A DNA stretch of 64,000 nt from Fratercula arctica (GCA_947846985.1 CANTUZ010000003.1:58848096-58912095); one strand, 5' to 3'. Positions 49,399-63,846 are shown, counted from the first letter of the stretch. The notes: a model not told the origin generated them from the letters alone. A program made the numbers and translations.

Positions 49399-52300
49399 TT
49401 ATGGACGATGAAACCTGAAATGATAAAACATTAAAAAACTTAGAATTATACTATTTCAACTGACAATGACACCAATCTTCATCCTGCTCTCACAGCTATT
49501 TACTTTTGTTGCCTGAAGAGAATTATTCCTGATTTTCCTGGTCTAAGTGGGATTAGAGTCAGCTCTATTATCCCCCGCTGTCTGTCTGTCTCTACTAGAA
49601 AACCAAACGGGTCTGTGGTGTGGCTTAGGCACTGGCGTATGTCTGTCTGTCCATATCATTAACCTGTTAACTGTGGTCCCTGGCACAGTTTTGCTTGGGT
49701 CAACCAGTGCTCTCCCAGATACTGCCTGGCCATGGCTGGGATTAGCACAGGCCAATAGGCAAACTGTGTATGGGGGGGACGTCACCCTGTTTTGGGGTTG
49801 GGGGAAGAGGTTAACTGTATGAATTCAAGCTGTGCCAAGCCTTCTGGCCTCAGGGCTGGAGAAAAGTCTCCACTCTGTTTTGTATATTAATATAGATTTA
49901 GCCACATTGCATTTACTATTTGGAGACACTGTAGATAAGTCAGAAAAGCTTTGCTAAGCCACAAAATTCAACATTCTGGTTTTTTAATCCTTCCACAAAA
50001 TGAGGCTAACAAAAATTTTTGATTTTTTTAAAGTAAGCAACAAATTTTATAGCCCTGCTGGTGCTTTCTTCCTACTAACAGCAGCCAACTGTGGCACATG
50101 AAGGCCCAAATACACCTCATTTTTTTCTTAGACTTTTAGGTAGGGCATATACATCACTCCAGATTGCCTGTATGATGGATAGAGAGGTGGGTTGCTCCAA
50201 AAGGTGTTGCCAACTTTTTTCTAGAATAAGTTAGGAGCCTACAGCAATTGAAATTCTAAATTAGCTTAAATATAGTGAATCCAAGCAAAAGGGTATAGAC
50301 GGGCACCAATATCAGGTGTTCAACGTCTCTATCACCAGACTTCTAAATCTTTGTTTAAATGGCTTTAAAAATGTATCTATCCATGAAGTAGTAAAAGATG
50401 CAACAACTTTAAAAAAGCATAGGTAACGATGCACCTAACAGAGTACATTTACATAGGTTTTTGTTTGACGCATCTTCTCTTAACAGTTCCAGAGAAGAGA
50501 AAAGAAAACAAGCCACACATTACCCCTATAATGTGGTTCACTACAATACAGGGATGCATTTCTCAAATAAAGGAGGTGTACACAAAAGCTGACATTCACA
50601 AGTACACAGCTCATCTGCTAAGTGAGGGTACAGTGCATTGCAAAACATACACAGGGTTTTTGTATTTGTGTAGAACAACAATATCTTGGACTATGTCTAG
50701 CATTTCCATTAGAAGCACTTTATAAACTTCTACTAATGTCCTCTTCCCAAACTCTTATTTATTTCTCTGTTTTTAGAAACTCAGTTTCTTGGATTCTGTT
50801 ATGAAATAACAGAAGGAATCAGTCTAAGTTCCTAGGAGCAGAGAAACAGTTCAACTGACAGTCATTACAGTAAATGATGAACGATGAAAACCAGTGTTTT
50901 TCCTTTCCCAATTTTAATATAAAATTTTAACAATTCAAAGATATTTTAAATATTCATTATAATCTTGAAGTGTCTTATATTGAATAGCTAATAATATAAG
51001 AAACCATATGCTATAAGCTATTGTTGTTTAATAAGCAGCTTCCTTGTTGTCTCATTCTATCACAGAACTTCATGAATCAGTCTTTGTTAACCAGCTGCCA
51101 ATGCAAGCGCCTTTTGGTTTGTATTACCTCAGTGAATATCCTTGAAAAAAATTAAAAGGTAATTCATTATCTGGCCAGAAACTTTTGCCTGTCTTTTTCT
51201 TAAAACAAATCACTTTTGTTGTATCAATCCAAATGTAGTGGTGAACTACATAATTTTTAATGAGAGGTCCCAGAGGAAACTGAATCTCTTTTTATTTTCA
51301 AAATTGCAATTGACTTAAAACATCTGCATCTAATTCTGTTCTTAATTAGCTTTTTCTACAGTTACTCTGCTGACTTCTGTGCAGTGACTCCACATGACCA
51401 GTGAAAAAAACAGGGTGGAGAAGGAACAGAGAAAGCCTGATTTCCCTCAGGTTGAAATTCTTTCAGGACCATGTATTTATCACAATTTGTCTGTGCCTAT
51501 TTTTGAATCCATTTTCCAAGGTCCTCCTCAGAAAAAAAATTCACTTTTTAACTGGTTTGTCATTCCATTGGGTCCCTGAGATTTTTGGTTCATCTTTCAA
51601 GACAGGTTCATCTTGAAAGGCAGGTCCTGCCTGACGAACCTGATCTCCTTCTATGACAAGATGACCCTATTATTGGACGAGGGAAAGGCTGTGGATATTA
51701 TCTACCTAGACTTTCGAAATGCATTTGACACTGTTCCCCATAGAATTCTCATGGAAAAACTGGCTGCTCATGGCCTGGATGAGCATACGATCTGCTGGAT
51801 CAAGCACTGGCTGGCTGGATGGTCCCAAAGAGTGGTGGTCAATGGAGTTAAATCTAGCTGGCGGCCAGTCACAAGTGGTGTTCCTCAGGGCTCGGTCTTG
51901 GGACCATTTGTGTTTAACATCTTTATTGATGATCTTGATAAGGATATAGGGTGTATCATCAGTAAGTTTGCAGATGACACCAAGTTGGGCAGGAGTGTTG
52001 ATCTGCATGAGGACAGGGAGGCTCTACAGAGAGACTTGGATAGATTGGATCGATGGGCCAACGCTAATGGAATGAGCTTCAACAGGGACAAGTGCCAGGT
52101 CCTGCACTTGGGCCACAACAACCCCATGCATCGCTACAGGCTTGGGGAAGTGTGGCTGGAGAGCTGCCTGGCAGAAAAGGACCTGGGGGTTCTAATTGAC
52201 AAGGGGCTGAACATGAGCCAGCAGTGTGCCCAGGTGGCCGAGGTGGCCAATGGCATCCTGGCTTGTATTGGAAATAGTGTGACCAGCAGAAGCAGGGAGG

Positions 52301-55300
52301 TGATTGTCCCCCTGTACTCAGCACTGGTGAGGCCACACCTTGAGTACTGTGTCCAGTTTTGGGCACCTCAATACGAGAGAGATATCGAGGTGCTGGAGCG
52401 AGCGCAGAGGAGGGCAACGAAGCTGGTGAAGGGCCTGCAGAGGAGTGATTGAATGAGCTGGGACTGTTTAGTTTGAGGAAGAGGGGGCTGAGGGGAGACC
52501 TCATGACTCTCTACAACTACTTGAAAGGACATTGTAGAGAGGTTGGTGCTGGTCTCTTCTCGTAGGTAATTAGCGATAGAACAAGAGGGAATGGCTTCAA
52601 GCTGCAACAGGGTAGGTTTAGACTGGACATTAGGAAAAAATTCTTCACAGAAAGAGTGGTCAGACACTGGAATAAGCTGCCCAGTGAGGTGGTGGAGTCA
52701 CCATCCCTGAATGTGTTTAAGAGTCGTTTAGATGTGGTGTTAGGGGATATGGTGTAGGGGAGAACTTTGTAGAGTGGGGTTGATGGTTGGACTCGATGAT
52801 CCCAAGGATCTTTTCCAACCTAAATGATTCTATGATTCTCTGATTCTATGATTCAAGAATCCAATTGTAATCAGTCTCAACTGCTTTCAATTCTCATGAA
52901 AAATAAGCAATTCTTTTTGTACGACTCATGCCTATCTGTCCTTATGTTTCTATATTGCAGTGCAACTCAAAAAACGTAAAAACATAAGCAGGGGGTCACA
53001 CTCCATCTTTCTCAGCACGCAGCCAGGTTTCTAATCCTGCTGATTTTCCTTCTCTCCCTTGGGATGCCCATTTTTTTAAAGCAGTATTTTTATGTATTCT
53101 GAAGAAGGTATACTACCTACTGCCTAAAGAGAAAATGACATCAGAAGCCAAATGAAAATATACAAATCCATGTTTGAAAAGGACCCTACCTCCTGGTTCA
53201 TCTCCTTGTTTAGTTTTGCTGTCTGTGAAACTAGTTTGTTTTTTTTTAAATTAATTTATTCATGTCATACATGACAATATGAACTACACTGAAGTGGGTT
53301 TATAGTATTACAGAAAAATCCATGTTTTGGTGAAAAAAATCACTGAAGTTGTGAAATCAAGCACTGAACTAGGAGATGCCAGAAATCACCAAAAGCCCAT
53401 GTCCCATTGTGAATTTTCCTTGTGACAGTCTCTTTAATTAAAAGAGTCACACTCACCTGTGCAGATCCTAAGTTTGATTGAAACAGTAGCAGGAAAAGGA
53501 AGGGACACAGTCGTAGCCATTTATTTTTATTTGACTTAACTCCGTGTGGAAGTGAAGGCAATAATACTATGTATGCAATGTTGGCTGATCCTAACAGCAA
53601 GTTCTGCTTAGCCTTTATAACTTCAAAAGACACAGATGCCATGGGGATGGCAAAAAGTGCCTCCCTCCTCCTTAGGAATAAATTTGAAGTCTTGCTAAAA
53701 ACTGTGGACACTTCAGAGCTCTTTAAATCGTAATGCTTCAGACAACATCTTGGTGTTATCCAGGACAGAGAATGAAACAAATCCAGATTAAAACATCAGA
53801 AGTAGCAAACAAGGAATATTACAATCTGTCTTTTTCCCCTTAAACTGTTGTCAGGAGCCTAGAAAGCTCCCCAAAACACTGATAAGCTTTTCTGAAGTTC
53901 AACACATCATCTAGTTTTCACTTACCAAATGCATCTACAAAAATGGATACTTTCATTAGCAAGGGAGTACTGCCAGAGAAGGACATCCCTTTTTTGTGCT
54001 TGAGGACTGTTAAGTTATACCTGGGAGAGATGCTGAGTCCTTTCAAAGGATTATTTTTTTAGATTTCCCAAAGAATGTTTTTCCCTTTAGCAACTGATCC
54101 ACTGCAGTCACTTTCACTGCTGTATCAACTACTCAGCTTCAGGGATGGCATCAGCAACACTGGGAATCCCAACACTAGTTCTGGGTTTCAAAGGGACTCA
54201 CAGTAGGAATCTACACAAGGAGCCAGTCGTGACACAGCTGCAGAGGACTTGCAGAGAGGCAGAGGGTTAGGGTCACACTCATCTTTCCGACTTATGCAAG
54301 AAGAGGGATTCACCTACCTGGTAAATTGCCGACTTTCCTCATGTACTTCCATTTCTGTGCTTTTAAATTCATTCAGTTCTTTCCGTATTGCCGCCTAATA
54401 AACAATAATGACATATGCAACCATAAGAAATAGGAATCTTAAGGAAAGCAAAGAGTCTGAAAGGAATCTGTCCCTACTCTTGCAAGTTCCCTTGCAGTTC
54501 CCATTTTCCAGTCTCCCTTAGCGTAATCCACAGCTCTCACACATTTCTGATCATCAACATGACTGAGTTTTTTCAATTACAGTGATTTGGAGCAGTAATA
54601 CACTATGAAGAAACTCTAAGTGTCAAACACCAACAATAAACAACGAAACACCAGATCTGCTGCAGTGAGCAAAGCAACCCCCTCACTGAAATATGGCACT
54701 TGCTACGGAAAAAAATGGGTAAGAGACTGGGTTATCTCGACAGTCACCTGCTGAGTATGCAACCGCGAGGGGATAACATCTGCGGGGGCAGCCCCTGGGG
54801 AGCTGGTGAGTCACGCTGCCTGCACAGGCACTGTACACGCAGCAGGGGCCCCGCATCTCCCCACTGGAGGCAGGACTTCAGGAATGCAAGATGAATAGCA
54901 GCTTTTAATTGGGATTAGTCACTTGGTTTGATTAGTTTTATGTAAATTTACATGAAACATTTGGACATTCCAGGCTTGCGTTTTCAGCTGGCAGATACTA
55001 AAGAACAGCAGAAATTCAGTGCACTTTGTAAATGTCTTGCTGCTTATGTTAGAAGAGCGATAAGCAATTTACTTCATCAAGTAATAAATATAATTTCTGA
55101 AATATTCTAATATATATACCACAAGGGGCTTTTGTTTCTATCCCATATGCTTTCCTGTGAAATGAAACGACAGTTTGTTCTTACTCACTCTTTTCTTTCA
55201 CCATTTTAAAAAAAGCAGTATCATTTCATTACTCCCTAAAGAAATCTCATCTGGTGTGCATGCCATTCAATGCAGAACAGACAAGCAGCTTGATAAAATT

Positions 55301-58300
55301 ATAGCATCACCAGACTGCGGTCTCATAAATGAGAAACTTCATTTTAAGCAGGGGATGGTTCTGTTTAGCCACAACAGCATGCTTACATGAGGCTGCTGTA
55401 ATAGCTAGGAAAGAGACAGCTATTTCTGAGCACCAAATGAGTAGCAAAGACACCAGAGCTCCAGCTCCATAATACAGTTATAGTAAAATTTTCTGCTCCC
55501 ACAGGAATTAGAAAAATGACTTCCCTGGGAAAAAAAATGGGCAAGGGAGTTTTCCAGGCAACCTGGGGTGTGCCTTTCTGCTGAGGCCAACAAACATGGG
55601 GATCCCAGAACTAGCGTTGAGCACCTGCTCATCACAAAATCAATTGAGATTAAAAACTGCTATCCTAAAGTAGGTAGGAAACTCTACTGGTTTTTGTAGT
55701 GCAGTTTACCGTGGTTGGACCCAGGTGAAAGTTGGACCTAGGTGAAAGTTGGACCTAGGTGAAAGTTGGACCTAGAACCTCTACTACCTACTATGTGAGG
55801 ACTAGAGAGTGCTCAGCATCTCCCAGAACCAACAGCTACGAACACTTCTGGGTACATTTTTAATGTCTCCACCTTGACTTGATATGAGATTCTCCTCTGA
55901 TTTTCAGACGAGCTGGCATTAATATTAAAATACAAGCTGAAATAAAATCAGCCCTTCATAGTCTTTAGCTAAAAGACAGTGGGTTCCTGCATGTATCACT
56001 TTTCACACCAAGCACATCTCATAGGCTTTTCATAAAAGCTGGTTCAGACCCAGTACTAAAAGGGCCAGCACTTTTTGATACAAGTATCCCTACAGCTTTC
56101 CTTTTATGAAGTGGAATAGGAGGAAAATGGAAGAGTATTTTATAGTAATCTTTGACTGATCTGTTTTTCAGAAGAGAATCACGGAATCATTTGTTAGGCG
56201 AGGGAACTATTAACTGCAGCATGTTGGGGGCAAACTTCCCAAAAAAGTGTGCTGCATGCATACGGTCAGCTCCTGCACTGTCAGTTGTGGCCAAGAACCC
56301 TTATGAGGATGAAGCAGCTTCTACCTTCTTTCACTTGAATGAATTGCAAAAGTAACTCTTGGTGGCAGCGACGCAGGCTTCTGCCTGCAGAAACCTTGCC
56401 TGAATACAGGAAAGATGGGGAGGGACTCTTTATCAGGGAGTGTAGTGGTAGGACGAGGGGTGATGGTTTTACACTGAAAGAGGGTAGATTTAGATTAGAT
56501 ATTAGGAAGAAATTCTTTACTCTGAGGGTGGTGAGGCACTAGAACAGGCTGCTCAGAGAAGCTGTGGATGCCCCATCCCTGGAGGTGTTCAAGGCCAGGC
56601 TGGATGGGGCTTTGAGCAACCTGGTCTAGTGGGAGGTGTCCCTGCCCATGGCAGGGGGGCTGGAACTGGATGATCTTTAAGGTCCCTTCCAGCTCTAACT
56701 ATTCTATGATTCTATGTATTCCATGGATTGTGGCCATCTTTGCTAACAGTGTGTGCCTGGCTTAGTAAGGCTTTAAAAATGCAAGAAATTCTGGCCTGAA
56801 CTGCCATAAAGGAGGTAGCAAATATGCTCTTTAATAGGCACCTGAGCAGGTTTTCTTAGCTGCAAGTAGTAGATGCACAGTAGTACCATGACAATCTTGC
56901 TGCCTCCAGCAGATGTCATTTGTGATGCTGGTGTCAAGAGAACGTAAACCAGAGGAAAGCCCCTCGAAAGTGACAGATGCGAGCATTTTTTTATAATCGA
57001 CATTTGTCCCTTGCCTTGTCTGCAGGAGTTAACCTGGCCCAAGGCTTGTCGGCACGACGGTCATAATCCGGAGAATCTGTGACTTCCACGTACTCGTTAA
57101 ATCGAAGGATTCTTCTTGCTTGAAGTTCAGCCACTGTAGGCCTCAGGCTGAGCTGTTAGCGGAAGGCAGAAAATAGTACGGTTAATAAGATGAAATAAAA
57201 GAAAAGAAAAGCTGAGGGTATGATGTAATCTCAAGAGAACTTTAATGGTATTTCTAAATAGGGTCACTTTCAGGTGTCTAAAAAAAGGCACCATCCTGGG
57301 AGTGCTGCACGGGAACGGGGAAGCAGCACAACCTAATTTCTTCAATTATAAAAATAGTCTTTGTTGGGCAGGTCACAGAGAATCATGACAGTTATCCCTG
57401 GAATATTAATTGTGACTTTGCAACTGTCACATCATTTACCCCACTAGGCAGTAGGCACATTTTGTGTTAATGATTAGTCTGCTGTGTTCAACTAATATGT
57501 TGAAAATAAGCAGAATTTGGAGGTGCCTGCCTAACTAAAAAAATTAGTTTTGAACATCTAGGGATCATTATGATGCCAAATTGTTTCAGTCACCTCAAAC
57601 AATATTCACTTTAATTAACTAAGGACAATCACATTGAGGAAATTGCATTTTTGCAGAAAAGGGCAGACTAGGGATACATATGAGAACTTCCCGCATCCTC
57701 TCCCAGAACGAACTCCCAACGTCAGGGCAGCAGGTCCATAACTACTTTACTTCCAGGGGCAATGAGCTCAATCCCACCCGCAGCAGCCAAGACCACTGAC
57801 GTGGTTAGAAGAACGGTGAAGGGATTTCTTAGGGCCCACACTGCTTTACTGCTCTAGGGAAGAGTGGATCTACAGATGTGGCTGCCCTTGAACATACATG
57901 ACAGCAGTGGTCATGCTTTCAGAGGAAACACGTGTCATTTCTCTCCCATGCTTACACGGACAAATCTTAAGCATGACCAGAACTCCGTATGCTTTTCCAG
58001 GTATGTGAAATTGAGTTTCCCCCAAGACAGACTTGGCGTGTACTGCTTTTTAAACAGATTTCTAATCTGGGGCATGACTGATGGACATTTGCAGTAATGT
58101 ATGCAGGCTGACTTTTAGAATAATTCTATAATCTTATATATTCTATAAATCTATGTACACAAATACACAATACAAAAAACATATCATCACCTTTCTACTG
58201 AGTCTACGTTTAATTTCTCTTTTGGCTTCCTGTTCTTCTTCTTCATTCTTTTCTGTTTTCAGAAGAGATAAAAAGGAGTGAATATTTAAGTATTATAATG

Positions 58301-61300
58301 GCACATACTGTATTTCTCTTGGTTGAAAGCTTCAGGACTTCAAGTCCTGGCTCGTGTTTCCTCATATTTCTGGGTGATGCTGCATATGTTGTCCGCTTTT
58401 TGGATTTTGTGTGCTCTCATTTCCTTTCCCTATCCTCATTTCCCCCGATTCTGTAGACATCTCAAGTCACCACTGTGGCTCAGGAACACAGCAAAGAGTA
58501 GGCAGTGCCAGTCGTTTCCTTTCTGGGTAACAGCAAATAAGAAGTACCCTGAAAGAGCTGCCTAATGTTTCAATTACTTCTCCTAACATTAAAATCACTC
58601 TTGCTCTTACTTCCAACATGCCACCTATTGACTTCAGAGTAAGAGTCTAATTATTCATAAGGGTCAAGAAAAAAGTTTGCTCTGAGTCTCTGAAAGGGGA
58701 AGAGGAACAAATGATAAAAAAGAAAAAGAAGAAAGTTACAGTAGGAAAAAGGCGATGCCAGCGCAAGACCTGCTCCGTCCAACACCAGCCCCAGGTTTCC
58801 ATCAGCAAGATGCAATCTCACAGGCTTGCTGCCAGGATTAGGTTGGATCTAGTGGTGATGTGATTTTACTGAGATACTGAAATGTGAATGTAATTTATCA
58901 TTTATTAATAGCTTTTCTCTTAAACAGTGAGGAAATGGATGGCCTGTTTCCATAGGGGAACTGTAAGCTGACTAAACCTGAAGAACAGAGAGTTAAAGAT
59001 TGATCTACATTTTAAGAATTTTTATTAATATATCTATCAATAAACAAGTTGAGTGCATTTAGGGACTTATATCTTCAAATGAGAATTCTTTTAATAATAT
59101 CTTCACCTAACAAAATCAAAAGCTCTCTAGCTGTTTTAGGACAGGTAAATCATTAGTAGGCTTTTGTTTAAACATACAGTCTTTGCAATCAATAGGCGTA
59201 GTAACTGAGGTAATTAAACACAAACTATTAATTTGGGGTTCCATTCACCTGGGAATCATTTGACATAAAAAAAATTTGTCCTTTCATGAACTGAGTTGCT
59301 TAAGTCTCAGGAATTCTCCAGCAGCAGACACAGCAGAAAAAATGCAGCTGGATATACACATCACTGCCTTTTCCTTAACTTAGTTTGTAAAATACATTCT
59401 TCATTATTCATACCATGACATTTCTTTGCTATCTAAGCCACTGTACCTCCTAAGAAGCAGCAATAAGTTGCTTGATGTAAGAAATAGGGGCTCACACTGC
59501 TTGATTCTTACTTTAAGAAACAATTACCAACAGCACCTGAAATACTGTTTTTCTATAGTTTAGGGGAGGATAAAATAACTCAAAAAAGTTGAGCTGGACT
59601 TTTAGGAAGGTCGGAGGTTAGCTGCCTATTCCAAGCTGTGAAGCCACTGCCCTGTGGGCTGAGGACCCAGAATGCCGATGACTGCACGAAGGGATGGCTG
59701 GACTTGGGAATCCACCTAGAAATGAGAGATGAGCAAGGCCATCATCTTAGCTGCTGAGCTAAGGGTCCAGGCACATCCTGGAGCAGGCCGTCAAGGACAG
59801 CTGGAAACCCAGCTTCTGGAGGACAAGTCCAACAGGAGGCATCAGGAGCTTCCTTCACTCCTGGACAAAGAAGGTGGGGATCAAACCCATGGGGAACAGA
59901 GAGTCTTCTGCATGAGAGGTCAGGGGGCAGGACATGGTTTATACATTCAAGTTTAGTTTTATTCAAGGAATAAGACTCAAGAGCTAAAGGAAAGGGACTG
60001 AAATCTGGTGGCTGCTGCTAATATACTGAATCTGCTGTTTGACAAACGTCCCTCCATCTATGGCCTTAAGGTACGTTTGACTCGTACCTAAAGTACCTAT
60101 TTCCCACTTCCAGCCTACTGGGCAGGGTGTTGCTTTAAGCCTGGTGTTACAGAAACATTGCCCCGATACAAATTCCTACCAACAGGAACACCTACTATGT
60201 ATTTTTGGTCTTTTAAGACAAAAGTTTTGAAAGTTGCTGTAATGAGTTAAGAAGATGCGTGCTGCTAAAAATAATGGGTCTGGTTCTCCTGCTTCCTTCA
60301 GGTGGTATGGAGGGCCACATTTTAGCTGCAGGTATGAATTGAATTGCTTGCCCAAACAGGAACACATTAATGCACGGGAACGCACTTCTGACTGCTTTCC
60401 ACCTTAAAAGCAGATCTCATCTGTGTGATGTGGAGAAAGAAAATATAAACACAGCATTCCCAGCTGCAAGTCCCCTCCTCAGATGTCCTGCTGCTGCCGT
60501 ACTGGCAAAGGACCAGCCCAGCGAGCACCCTTTGCTTGCAGGAGTCTCCAGTTAGATCTCCGCAAAGCTATGGTTTCCCTCCATCCCTGCCTGCAGCTCC
60601 TAGGAGGTCAAACTAGGACTTGACTCCTAACTGGAACAATTTTGTTTTGCACCAGTTATCGTGGCCTTCGAATTAAAACAATCCATCAGTCAAAGCCAAA
60701 CAAACAGCTTCCCTGGCATCTATACATTACTGCTCCTCCAACTTTTGCCACACTAAATCTGGTCACCTTCTGTTCTGTGGGATGTTTGTTTCATAGCAGA
60801 AGGCGAAAAGAGAAGAGAGAAATTGTTCTGCCTGAGGACTGCTCCGTTCTTGACCAGAAAGTGCTCCTGGAGCGTAAAACCGAACTTTCCATTGTGTCCC
60901 TATGGGATTAGCTATGTTTAGACTTCTCTGTGGGCTTGCTAGGGAAAGAGAGAGAAAAGACAAACAAAGCTCTTGCCTCTTGCAGTGCTCTGGAGCGCAC
61001 AAAGTGGTTTCTCTTCCCTGGTTTTACAAGCAAAGATAACCATTAATATTCCTTAACTAGCATCAAGAGCTAAACCCTGTTTTTCACAAAGCCAGTACTG
61101 GCAGGGATGCAGGTGCACAGTACAAGAAGTTCACTGCCCCTTAGAAATACAGGAAAAAATACAGATATCTTAATCCGAAATTCCTGGAAGAATAAAGTTT
61201 CTTTGCCATAATGCAATACTATAAATACTACTGGCTTAAAGCCAGTACACAAGAAACCTGTCTTTATTAAAAACACAGGGCTTTATCTATTCCTTCAAGT

Positions 61301-63846
61301 GGACTCTTGAGTTATTGTAACTTTGTTTTAGTGTGGGAAGACTCAGAAGTCTGGACAGTTTTATCCAAATTGTTTTTATATAAATCCGCCTGCAATGTCC
61401 TGTGATCATGCTCAGTCACAGGATTTTCAGTAACTGGTTTATCTGGAAATATTATCAAAACAAAACTTCTTGCAAGACAGATTTCCTCACTAACTGGAAA
61501 TACAAAAAAAAAAAAAAAAAAAGAAAAGAAAAAAAATGGGGACTTTTTCTGAGCTTCTTAAAAGATTTGGGCTGAACTTAATCCTGAAAGAAACACTTAG
61601 ACCTTTACTACTTAATGTAACCTTGAAGTCTGATAAATATTACTCAAAACAATACTTTCCCTTAGCTGCAGTTTACATACATGCAATAATATAACCCCTT
61701 CTCCCCATCCACTGCTTAAAAATAGGAGGAAGGAAGCTTTATGAAAGAAATCCCAACTTACTCACAAAGGCTGCCTACAACAACACAGGCATTTAAGAGA
61801 TGTAAACATTTTCGAATGATCCGCAGGAAGGGAATGTAATAATTTTGATAAATAATATGACTGCCTTAGAGCTAACTTGCACCCTGAAAGGGCTCTGAGT
61901 CAGACCGTCACCACAAACCCCGGCTTGCTTTGGTTCGCTTTGCTTTTTACCCACCATTGTCAATATTTTATATCTCAGTGATGAGCAAAATGCACTTTTG
62001 GATTCTCAATGATGCTGCCATTTTTTTTGTGATTTATAACGCTGCTTCCCAGCCTTCCTTTCTTGCTCTCCTTTGCCTCTTTAAGACAGCCCCCCGGCAG
62101 CAGCAGGAGAGGACGGCGGGAGGCATTGAGTGCAAAGCCTGGTACCCTGCCAAAAGCTTAAAGTAAACAAGCTGAAACTGGAGAAGAAATCTATTAACTG
62201 CTTTCCAGTCTTGAGCTACTTACTGCAAAATCAGTGAACGGAATAAACAATGGCAAAAGGGATATTAAATACATCACAGGTTTGTTGCTAGATTAGTTAT
62301 CTAGAGATTAGCCAGACAGAGGGCAGCAAGGAAGCCCAGCTGCTGCTCCCAGCTCAGTGGCCGTATCCTGGCCCACCGAAGATGTTTTGGAATTGCCTTT
62401 CTCACATAGTCCAGTGTGAGCAGTTTGTCATATAAAAAACCGCTCATATTTCAGATTTTATCTTTATTTATCTATGCAGTCTGTAGGTTCAGAAATTATA
62501 GTCTTAGAAAGTCTGTTCACATTATGTATTGGACAGAGGTCCCTTGAACCTTCTCCTGCACACCATAATGCATGAACTGTAGCTTCACTTTTCAATAAGA
62601 CATGCCACTATTTGGCTTTTGAGAGCGTAGACAACAGCAGTAGGATTTCATTAGCATGTATGCTTGCCTGAAAGCCAATAATTTCTATGTCTCCTTGATT
62701 TGCTGGCCTGAGCAGGTGACAGAGGGATCAGTCCATGGACTTTGTCGGGTAGACAGACCATTTTCTTTCTTCCATTAGCATGCTGTGCACCAGCGTGGCA
62801 CAGATGAACTCCAACTGTTCTGAATGACGGTTGGAAATAATGGCGTTATACCTGGTCTTTCGGTTACATCAAGCATGGAAAGTTCTTATGCTTTAAGAAT
62901 AGATGAGGTTTTGGATTTGTTGCTATGTGTGAAATGCTTCCATGTGGATTTTCTTCATTTATTTTTTCTACTTAAGCATCAAGTACTAGCTACCCATGCA
63001 GAATGAACACAGGGCTGGAGGAGCTGGGCATGACAACTGTTATGGTATGTGTTTAGGTAGCATCCATATTATGGAAAGATTCGTAAAGGAAGACAAAAAA
63101 TGCCTGTTCTGAAGTGTTTGCCAGCCTAAGAACAAACCCAACATAAGTAAATGGGAGAATAGGTATAGAGGGTAAACATCCAATGGACTTCATTCCTCTG
63201 CCCCTGACTATTTGAATTATACACCTAAATTTTTCAAGAGGGATGCTGAGGAAGGATTAAATCAATGGGAAGATACTCAGTGAGAATGTCTCATGCAAGT
63301 TTCAGTACAGAAGATGTCAGAAGTGGATATGGAGGCCAGCAGGCTGAAGTAGTTGGCATATACCTATTCACTTTCTCCTCAATGCTTCACCTTTCCTCTT
63401 TCTACTCCACCTTCCAACCTCTGCCCTTATATTCCACCTCTGCCTCCTACTGATATTCCCTCCTCCTCCTCTTCCTCATAAAAATTAGGCGAAAGTTTGA
63501 ACAGCCTTGAACTACTTCTAAGGGGTATCTAAGTCATTCCTGGTCTTTGGGACCAGCTTCAAGAAGTGGGATTGAGACAAGCAAAATTCAGCATCTTGAA
63601 TGTATGCCATTTTCACAGCTACCGTTACAGGTTAGTATATAGATCTAGTGTTGACACGTTATTTTCTATAACATAATTTCACTCCAGTTATGGCTCTAAC
63701 ACTAGAGCAACAATGACAGGCTTCCATATGAATCCAACATATGCTCACTTTCTAAGTAAATACTAGCTGAAACCTGAATAAAATACTTACGCTTTAGGAT
63801 ATTTCTTTGCTCTAGCTCTTCAGTTGTAGGCCTCTGGCTAAGTCTC
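49399..63846 (-). CDS. PHACTR2: PHACTR2, phosphatase and actin regulator, last five coding exons; 5' part outside window
   Basis: Minus-strand coding exons: 63846-63791, 58252-58191, 57152-57015, 54394-54318 and 49414-49399 (stop TAA 49401-49399). Phases agree throughout. The first visible exon carries an RPEL motif ([17 protein letters not shown]). The second gives [20 protein letters not shown]. The third gives another RPEL motif ([16 protein letters not shown]) and [20 protein letters not shown]. The fourth gives [20 protein letters not shown], and the last ends in FHRP. RPEL motifs bind G-actin, and the C-terminal block ending FHRP is the PP1-binding part of this family. The paralogue call as PHACTR2 rests on the neighbour LTV1. 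The intron after 57015 starts with GC (GACAAG|gcaagg), a known minor donor type. Confidence 0.93.
49415..54317 (-). other. PHACTR2: PHACTR2 last intron
   Basis: About 4.9 kb between the two last coding exons. It contains the CR1 copy at 51.6-52.85 kb. A GC-richer patch at about 49540-49860 has small open frames on both strands and (CTGT)n runs; I see no conserved protein in it. Confidence 0.7.
51603..52856 (+). mobile_element. CR1 LINE, 5'-truncated, with about 280 codons of reverse transcriptase open
   Basis: The plus strand encodes the C-terminal part of the CR1 ORF2. [26 protein letters not shown] and the catalytic FADDTKL are all visible, and the frame is open to about 52452. The element ends at about 52856 with the typical repeat of ATTCTATG / ATTCTCTG units. 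It lacks the endonuclease half and is inactive. It sits antisense in the last PHACTR2 intron. Confidence 0.95.
55714..55774 (+). repeat. 17-bp tandem repeat, about 3.6 copies
   Basis: The unit GTTGGACCTAGGTGAAA is repeated; the first copy differs at one base (CCCAGG for CCTAGG) and the last is partial. Confidence 0.95.
56414..56722 (+). mobile_element. CR1 LINE 3' fragment in PHACTR2 intron
   Basis: CR1 3' UTR in plus orientation: GGGTAGATTTAGATTAGATA, GGAGGTGTTCAAGGCCAGG, GATCTTTAAGGTCCCTTCCA, ending with TTCTATGATTCTATG. Confidence 0.92.
58253..63790 (-). other. PHACTR2: PHACTR2 intron
   Basis: About 5.5 kb between two coding exons. It contains an A-rich tract at about 61503-61536. Short GC-richer stretches at about 59640-59940 and 60440-60620 have no recognisable coding content. 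Confidence 0.7.

Larger units (their letters stand above)
54395..57014 (-). other. PHACTR2: PHACTR2 intron with a minisatellite and a CR1 3' end
   Basis: Intron between exons 57152-57015 and 54394-54318. It holds the 17-bp repeat array at 55714-55774 and a CR1 fragment at about 56414-56722. Confidence 0.8.

Noticed and set aside
49543..49822. Overlapping frames on both strands with (CTGT)n runs
   Set aside because: Open on both strands over a compositionally biased patch inside a PHACTR2 intron; no motifs or splice signals that fit.
59729..59966. Small frames on both strands of a GC-richer intron patch
   Set aside because: No recognisable domain, no splice borders, and mirrored open frames suggest composition only.
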